A stretch of DNA of 10,962 nucleotides from Brachionus plicatilis. Its lineage: Eukaryota > Rotifera > Eurotatoria > Ploima > Brachionidae. Every line of letters starts with the position of its first letter. Position 1 is the first letter of the stretch. The translations under genes and the position numbers were made by a program. The notes below the pieces were generated by a model. The model saw only the letters and a list, made by a program, of their open reading frames with translations, made no database searches and was not told where the DNA came from. This document shows positions 8,001 through 10,962 of this stretch, piece after piece. The stretch covers positions 752,568-763,529 of the forward strand of contig QEOQ01000704.1 of the NCBI GenBank assembly GCA_010279815.1, written 5' to 3'.

Positions 8001-10288
8001 ACGTGGTGCCGCTAAAATGGGTATAATTACTGCTAATGTTCTCAGTTGAATTTTTAAATGATTGGTCAAAAATAAATTTTTTTTTGTGTTCACGTAATTA
8101 ATTGTTTTTTTTTGTTCATCTTTATGTGACCAGACATTTTACCTGTGTTCACCTATTTTCAACATTATGTTTTTCATGTAATTATGTGAACTAGTGCGCA
8201 CATAACGGTATCCATGAATTTCGACAAATTTTATTCGGACAAAATATTTTCGACAAGTTAATTTCGACAAATATAATTTAGAACATGATTAATTCGACTG
8301 AATTCGACTAAAAAATAATCAAGTATATTTTCGCTGTATGCTTTTTCGACAAAAAATCATTCGACAAAATTAAAAAAAAAATGGATAACTTGATTAGTCA
8401 ATTTGAAGAATTAAGCTTAGAATTAAATTTAATACGATCATCACGTAACAAAAACAAAAACTAAATAGTTGTCTAATTAATTACAAATTTTGAAGAAGTT
8501 TTGTCTTTTTTAAAATTTGTTTCTAATTGTACATAATTGAATTAAAAAAAAAATGAAATGTAAAAAAAATATAATGAATGGAATGTGGGACTTTAAACTT
8601 AAAATTAAAACTTTATCCGGATTATTAAGCAACGGATTTAGATAGTGTTTTTATCTTTTAAATTTTATAAATTAACTTTTTTTTTACAATATTTCTTTTT
8701 GTATTTTATTTAAAAAAAATTTTTTATAAGCATGAGCCTATGAGGCTCAGAAGTTTTTTTCTAATAATAATAATAATAATAATGACTGTATAGATTTAAT
8801 TGATTTTTCTTTAGTAATAAATTTTTGTCTAAATTATTTTTGTCTAAATTTTATCTTGTCGAGTTTATCATTTGCCGAAATTAATTGTGTCGAAATTAAC
8901 ACTTTTTTGGTCAAAATTATCTTTGTCGAAATTTACTTGTCGAAATTATACTATACTAAATAAATTTGTCGAAAAATAGCATATCCGCACATAACTAGCA
9001 AGACCCTTAGTTTTTTTGATCCTTTATAGTAATTTTGTCATTTTTTGTGACCTGTTTAAAAGACTTAGACTCTAATGTTAGAGACTTTGACTTTAACTAG
9101 ATCGCCACAATAGCTACCTGAAATGTTAAAAAATTCATGTAGTTCGGACTTTTCATTGACTTCACTTGACTGAAGATTTGTGACTCTAAACAAGTCTGAC
9201 TGGAGCCTGCTAACGACCTGCTAAGCGCATGAGATCATAGTATTGCACTGTTAAGCTATAGATATTTTGTAGTTATTGAGAGGACTTCAACAGTTATATT
9301 ATTTTTTTAAAAATCTTAATTTCAAATATTAAAAATTTTATTTAAGTTAAATAAATGAAATGTTAATCAGTCGGCTATCATATGTACTATTTAAAATTTT
9401 TTGACTTCTACTGTTCATTTGTCAAAATTTTTAAAAAATGTCAGAAGGGTTGAATAATATTAAAAATGAAATGGCAAAAAATTTTTTGACGAATAATAAA
9501 AAATTTTTGAATAAAAAAATATTTTTTATATAATATAAACAATATAAATATTATAATTATAAAAAAAATGTTCTTAAAGAATGGAAAAAAATATCGCATG
9601 AACTCAAGTCACCAGGCTAGAGGCTGTTACTACTTTTTTCACTAGTGTTTTTATTATACTTATTTTAGAGACAAAAAAATACTTTAATCACTAGTGAAAA
9701 AAGTAGTATCAGCCTCGACTATGACAAGATTAACCTTGAAATAAGTTTAAACTCAATTATTTCAAATAAAAAAATTTGGATTTTTAAATTTTTGACACTT
9801 TTAAAAAAATATCAAAAAATAAATTTTATTAAATTAGTTTTTATTTCTTTCTACCAGCAAAATTTTTTTTTTACCAGAAAATTTATTCACTTACATTCTA
9901 ATTATTTTTTCTTACTTAATTATTTGGATTCTTTGTTTTACTTTGCCACTTCCAAAATCAACAGTAAAAACAGTGATAGAATAATTTTTCTGGTAAAAAA
10001 AAAATAAGCTGAAAAAAAATATTTAGCTGATGAAAATAAATGCTTGTCGATCAAATATTATTTACCTTCAATTGAAAGACCTGGACTGGAAATAAATTTT
10101 TCAATGTCTACCACTTTGACTGCAAAAATTTCGCGGCTCTCACGGTGAAAACACTTCTTGACCACACTAAACGGCCCACTTAAAAAAAAAATCAATTTTT
10201 TTTGCTTTAATAAAATTCAATTCAAAATTTACTTTCCGATAAGGTCGCCTATTTCATAGACATCTTCAAACAGAGTATCATCTGCCAT
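4601..10288 (-). CDS. CASK: CASK orthologue, 5' part of gene (four exons, kinase-like domain), incomplete at 3' end
   Basis: Coding exons at 10288-10233, 10178-10066, 5218-5113 and 5048-4601 join in frame to 241 residues. The protein opens with [12 protein letters not shown] and continues with a glycine loop (IGNGPFSVV, residues 17-25), the AVK lysine (K40), HRD (138-140), KPHCVLL (142-148), a GFG in place of DFG (161-163), SPE (192-194) and DIWGCG (206-211). The PHC and GFG replacements are hallmarks of CASK, which known work describes as a Mg-independent or near-pseudokinase. CASK is a membrane-associated scaffold at synapses and cell junctions that binds neurexin, Mint and Veli. All introns have GT donors and AG acceptors with consistent phases. 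The activation loop between GFG and GRVGTP is 19 residues, against 13 in human CASK as I recall it. The kinase C-lobe end and the L27, PDZ, SH3 and GuK domains are not present and should lie left of position 1. No promoter could be recognised. Confidence 0.93.
5113..5218 (-). CDS. CASK: CASK coding exon 3 (alpha-C helix to hinge)
   Basis: The exon has a TTTGCAG acceptor and a GTATGT donor. It encodes [20 protein letters not shown] through NLNMVFE and two bases of a Tyr codon. The alpha-C glutamate is in LKREASIC and the hinge follows MVFE. It is 106 nt long. It lies 4847 bp downstream of exon 2 and only 64 bp upstream of exon 4, so nearly all the insertion load in this part of the gene is in intron 2. 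Confidence 0.93.
5292..5398. repeat. Dispersed repeat, copy 1 (related to 9844-9930)
   Basis: TTTCTTTATATCAGCAAAA, ATCAGAAAATTTATT, ATTCTAATT and CTTAATTATTTGGATT occur in the same order and orientation at 9844-9930. This copy is about 20 bases longer through extra sequence (5351-5380) before the last block. It lies near the 3' end of CASK intron 2; the other lies near its 5' end. Confidence 0.65.
5513..5550 (+). mobile_element. Retroposon 3' end, truncated copy b
   Basis: TAGCTCGGTACAGAAAACAA followed by ATAAATAAAATAATAAAT is the same tail as copies a and c, but the left half of the hairpin (GGAGC) is missing. It starts right after a T-run, as a severely 5'-truncated insertion would. Confidence 0.5.
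5677..5722 (+). mobile_element. Retroposon 3' end: hairpin plus tail, copy c
   Basis: CTGAAGGAGCGTTAGCTCGG has the hairpin GAGC (5684-5687), loop GTTA, GCTC (5692-5695), then TACAGATAAACAAATAAATA. It differs from copy a in the loop and a few bases, while the stem is kept. A long T-rich stretch (5570-5676) precedes it and may be decayed 3' UTR. Confidence 0.6.
5924..6428. other. Intergenic-like intron stretch; no gene seen
   Basis: Between the Tc1-like terminus and the mariner element. Parts are less AT-rich (5950-6130, 6340-6400) and read like the subterminal DNA of a Tc1-type element adjoining the CAGTGCTCA tip at 5895, but no transposase frame or second end was found on either strand. Confidence 0.4.
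6429..7307 (+). mobile_element. Mariner/Tc1 (ITm) element, 879 bp, internally deleted
   Basis: The ends are inverted: ACGGGTGACAACATAAAGTC (from 6429) and, complemented, ACAGGTGACAACATAAAATC (from 7307). In all, 29 of 34 bases agree. TA lies directly outside both ends (6427-6428 and 7308-7309), the target duplication of this superfamily. The body carries a broken transposase on the same strand. An intact ITm element is about 1.3 kb, so roughly a third is missing. Confidence 0.9.
6572..7206 (+). pseudogene. Broken mariner-like transposase (DD37E-type motifs)
   Basis: The frame shifts several times. From 6572 a frame reads [11 protein letters not shown] with in-frame stops. From 6664 another gives [20 protein letters not shown], then [19 protein letters not shown] and [16 protein letters not shown]. 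The frame then shifts to [20 protein letters not shown], and shifts again to [14 protein letters not shown] and onward. WPDL holds the second catalytic Asp (6922-6924) and RPIE the catalytic Glu (7004-7006). They are now about 27 codons apart, where related ITm transposases have 37 residues between them. The region between the N-terminal helix-turn-helix (ending HRTLAS) and [10 protein letters not shown] is also deleted, with the first catalytic Asp. It cannot be active. Confidence 0.85.
7581..7739 (-). pseudogene. Coding-like fragment in the GTGAAC element, unrecognised
   Basis: A 52-codon frame without ATG reads [20 protein letters not shown] and then [20 protein letters not shown]. It has a mixed, polar, protein-like composition and higher GC than the flanks. 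No family is recognised. Together with 7912-8097 it may represent two exons of a lost element protein. Confidence 0.3.
7912..8097 (-). pseudogene. Coding-like fragment with acidic FLSDNEDEY, unrecognised
   Basis: A 61-codon open frame without ATG includes [20 protein letters not shown] and [19 protein letters not shown] before its stop (7914-7912). The codons are diverse (ACC, GGC, ACG, CAG) in otherwise AT-only DNA. It lies just inside the right terminus of the GTGAAC element and is read inward. The family is not recognised. Confidence 0.35.
8381..8464 (+). pseudogene. Short ORF, 27 aa, inside the TTCGACA element
   Basis: ATG at 8381 after a run of nine A opens [20 protein letters not shown], then SRNKNKN and stop. 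It has an amphipathic, leucine-spaced look and a basic end. It may be the first coding exon left from the parental element. The length alone cannot rule out chance. Confidence 0.25.
8731..8783 (+). mobile_element. Retroposon 3' end: hairpin plus (TAA)n tail, copy d
   Basis: CATGAGCCTATGAGGCTCAG forms a stem TGAGCC (8733-8738) / GGCTCA (8744-8749) with loop TATGA. AAGTTTTTTTC and seven TAA units follow (8762-8783). Stem sequence and tail differ from copies a-c, but the order hairpin, short linker, microsatellite tail is the same, as expected for another non-LTR family. Confidence 0.6.
9007..9600. other. Intron stretch without recognisable genes
   Basis: The first 290 bases (9040-9300) are less AT-rich and rich in GACTT/AGACT words, including the small perfect hairpin CTCTAATGTTAGAG at 9070-9083. 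The rest (9300-9600) is nearly pure A/T. No frame on either strand resembles a protein and no tRNA or other fold was seen. Confidence 0.5.
9620..9716. repeat. Near-perfect 28-bp inverted repeat with 41-bp spacer
   Basis: GAGGCTGTTACTACTTTTTT continues to CACTAGTG (9620-9647), and its complement is at 9689-9716; 27 of 28 bases pair. The inner CACTAGTG is itself palindromic. The size fits a tiny MITE or solo foldback. No target duplication is visible (flanks ACCAGGCTA and GACTATGAC), so the true ends may lie further out. Confidence 0.75.
9844..9930. repeat. Dispersed repeat, copy 2 (related to 5292-5398)
   Basis: TTTCTTTCTACCAGCAAAA, ACCAGAAAATTTATT, ATTCTAATTA and CTTAATTATTTGGATT follow the same order as copy 1. 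The inner part also pairs inversely with 9985-10012 (CTGGTAAAAAAAAAATAAGC on the same strand), so copy 2 may be one end of a small TIR element of about 160 bp. Confidence 0.6.
10066..10178 (-). CDS. CASK: CASK coding exon 2 (glycine loop and catalytic lysine)
   Basis: The acceptor is TTAAG at 10182-10179 after a run of T on the minus strand, and the donor GTAAAT follows 10066. The first base completes an AAT codon (Asn19) with exon 1, giving IGNGPFSVV where human CASK has IGKGPFSVV. The exon continues through the AVKVVD strand with the ATP-site lysine (K40) and ends at SSPGLSIE plus one base. It is 113 nt long and in phase with both neighbours. Confidence 0.92.
10233..10288 (-). CDS. CASK: CASK coding exon 1 (start codon, residues 1-18)
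   Basis: The ATG is the complement of 10286-10288. It encodes [18 protein letters not shown] and two bases of the next codon, then a GTAAAT donor (10232-10227). This N-terminus matches the conserved CASK start almost residue for residue, which fixes the start codon. The bases just upstream on the minus strand end in TTTTTTAG, so a 5' UTR intron acceptor a few bases before the ATG is possible but not shown. Confidence 0.92.
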
Positions 10289-10700
10289 TTTTAACTAAAA
10301 AATTAACTTAGTCAGTAGATCATTATAAATCTAAAATTTTCAAAACATTTTATTATAATTAAATAAAACAAGTTTGTTCAAATTTAGGCAAATGTTGAGA
10401 GACAGATGCATCGAAAAAACAATGGAAGAAAAGAAGAACAAGCAGCTTTCAAATAAGCTGATAAATTTCTTTCTAAATACAAAAATTGCAGACAATTTAA
10501 AATTTTAGATGTTCAAGCACACTTAAGATACAATCCTTTTGCTCAATAGCAATTGTTTTGCTTCTAAAGACACTCATCTGTTAATTAATTAAATTAATAC
10601 TTTTTGAAATCTTTCATGATTATGCAAATTTAGGCACCAGGCTTGATATGTTTTAACAATAGATGGCCCGCAGTTAAAAATTTTATCAAGTTGAAAAGGA
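10289..10700. other. CASK 5' flank / possible 5' UTR; no promoter recognised
   Basis: Upstream of the CASK start codon on the minus strand. I see no convincing TATA/Inr arrangement, because the AT background makes such calls meaningless. AAATTTAGGCA occurs twice (10380-10390 and 10626-10636). One coding-like ORF on the plus strand is listed separately. Confidence 0.35.
10392..10508 (+). CDS. Short coding-like ORF, 38 aa, unrecognised; possible exon of a divergent gene
   Basis: ATG at 10392 opens MLRDRCIEKTMEEKKNKQLS followed by NKLINFFLNTKIADNLKF and stop. It is lysine/glutamate-rich, likely helical, and uses non-AT-only codons. AAATTTAG just before GCAAATG could be a splice acceptor, which would make this an exon of a plus-strand gene upstream of and divergent from CASK. 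No neighbouring exon was found, so it may be a chance frame. Confidence 0.3.
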   Translation: MLRDRCIEKTMEEKKNKQLSNKLINFFLNTKIADNLKF

Positions 10701-10709
10701 TTCAGTATT

Positions 10710-10750
10710 TTATTATTATTATTATTAAAATTTTAAAGTCCCATGGACAA
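10710..10750 (-). mobile_element. Retroposon 3' end on minus strand: hairpin plus (TAA)n tail, copy e
   Basis: Read on the minus strand: GTCCATGGGACTTTAAAATT then TTAATAATAATAATAATAA. The stem is GTCC (10748-10745) / GGAC (10741-10738) with loop ATG. It repeats the hairpin-linker-microsatellite order of copies a-d with an entirely different stem sequence. Confidence 0.5.
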
Positions 10751-10817
10751 AAAAATATATTCTAATTCATAACTCATAATAGTTTGAATACAAATAAAAA
10801 TATTTTAAAAAATTTCT

Positions 10818-10962
10818 TTAACACTAGAAGACCCGATTTTTTTTATACCGTTAAGTCCCAAAATGGGTTTAAAAAACCCATTTTGTAATTTAACTCTAAC
10901 TAAGGTCAAAATAAAGTTTTTTTTTCAAAATAAAATTTATTTAATGTTATTTATGCTAATTA
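10818..10962 (+). mobile_element. Possible piggyBac-like terminus with strong hairpin, cut by window end
   Basis: TTAA (10818-10821) is followed directly by CACTAGAAGACCCG, a layout like piggyBac-family ends, which insert at TTAA and often begin with CCCTAGAA-like bases. Within it CAAAATGGGTTT (10859-10870) and AAACCCATTTTG (10874-10885) form a perfect 12-bp stem with an AAA loop. The other end would lie beyond the window, so this is a tentative call. Confidence 0.35.

Larger units (their letters stand above)
8207..8986. mobile_element. 780-bp TTCGACA-motif TIR element with perfect 9-bp target duplication
   Basis: The left end is GGTATCCATGAATTTCGACA and the right end complemented is GGATATGCTATTTTTCGACA. 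TTTCGACAA is iterated at least six times from the left end (8219, 8249, 8263, 8345, 8359 and variants at 8296-8310). The complement TTGTCGAAA is iterated similarly from the right (8820-8975). GCACATAAC flanks both sides exactly (8198-8206 and 8987-8995). Those nine bases belong to the right terminus of the GTGAAC element, so this insertion is younger. No transposase is left, and a hairpin-tail retroposon end (8731-8783) sits inside. Confidence 0.85.
7403..9006. mobile_element. GTGAAC-motif TIR element, interrupted by a later insertion
   Basis: The left end is GGGTCTTGTTAATTTAGTGA; the right end complemented is GGGTCTTGCTAGTTATGTGC. GTGAAC is iterated inside the left end (7419, 7452, 7469, 7527, with a further copy at 7861), and its complement GTTCAC inside the right end (8088, 8147, with a variant GTTCAT at 8114). 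The right end was split by the 8207-8986 element. Without that insertion and its duplicated 9 bp, the element is about 815 bp. Flanking bases TTAAGTTT (left) and TTAGTTTT (right) could be a decayed target duplication. Two coding-like minus-strand frames lie inside. Confidence 0.7.

Noticed and set aside
8762..8783. (TAA)n run as an independent microsatellite
   Set aside because: It follows a hairpin and linker in the same order as other copies, so it is better read as a retroposon tail.
9620..9716. Hairpin read as a transcription terminator
   Set aside because: This is a eukaryotic intron, and intrinsic hairpin terminators do not apply; a MITE-like repeat is more likely.
9792..10007. 71-residue plus-strand open frame
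   Set aside because: It is Phe/Tyr/Lys-rich and lies in an inverted-repeat region of nearly pure A/T just downstream of CASK exon 2, so it is a chance frame.

Overview
The window comes from an AT-rich animal genome, most likely a protostome invertebrate. Eukaryotic GT/AG introns and a recognisable metazoan scaffold-kinase gene show it is an animal. The species cannot be told from this sequence. There is one real host gene: the 5' part of a CASK orthologue (calcium/calmodulin-dependent serine protein kinase, MAGUK family) on the minus strand. Four coding exons can be read, at 10288-10233, 10178-10066, 5218-5113 and 5048-4601. They join in frame to give the first 241 residues, which cover most of the N-terminal kinase-like domain. 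The rest of the gene (end of the kinase domain, L27, PDZ, SH3 and guanylate-kinase domains) must lie beyond the left edge of the window.

Everything else is intron or 5' flank, packed with degenerate and non-autonomous mobile DNA. In the intron after exon 4 (positions 1-4600) there is a layered stack. A hAT transposase remnant (about 2857-3039) sits beside the end of an element whose termini are built of repeated GCACT motifs (327-2855). That element is itself interrupted by a 968-bp element (899-1866) with TCAACA-rich inverted termini, a perfect 9-bp target duplication and a decayed FLYWCH-type zinc finger. Next comes a 1098-bp foldback element (3287-4384) with roughly 300-bp inverted arms and an exact 8-bp target duplication.

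Intron 2 (5219-10065) holds several more elements. There are hairpin-plus-tail retroposon 3' ends, a mariner/Tc1-type element with a deleted, frameshifted transposase (6429-7307), and a GTGAAC-motif element (7403-9006). Its right end was hit by a TTCGACA-motif element (8207-8986), leaving a perfect 9-bp duplication. There are also several smaller inverted repeats. Intron 3, by contrast, is only 64 bp.

The most interesting theme is that five different elements share one design. Each has termini made of a short motif repeated many times, inverted between the two ends, with 8-9 bp target duplications where these can be seen and little or no transposase left. They look like members of a Mutator-like or related clan, each with its own motif. 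The right flank (10289-10962) is the CASK 5' region. It contains one short coding-like ORF, another hairpin-tail repeat on the minus strand, and a possible piggyBac-like end running off the window.
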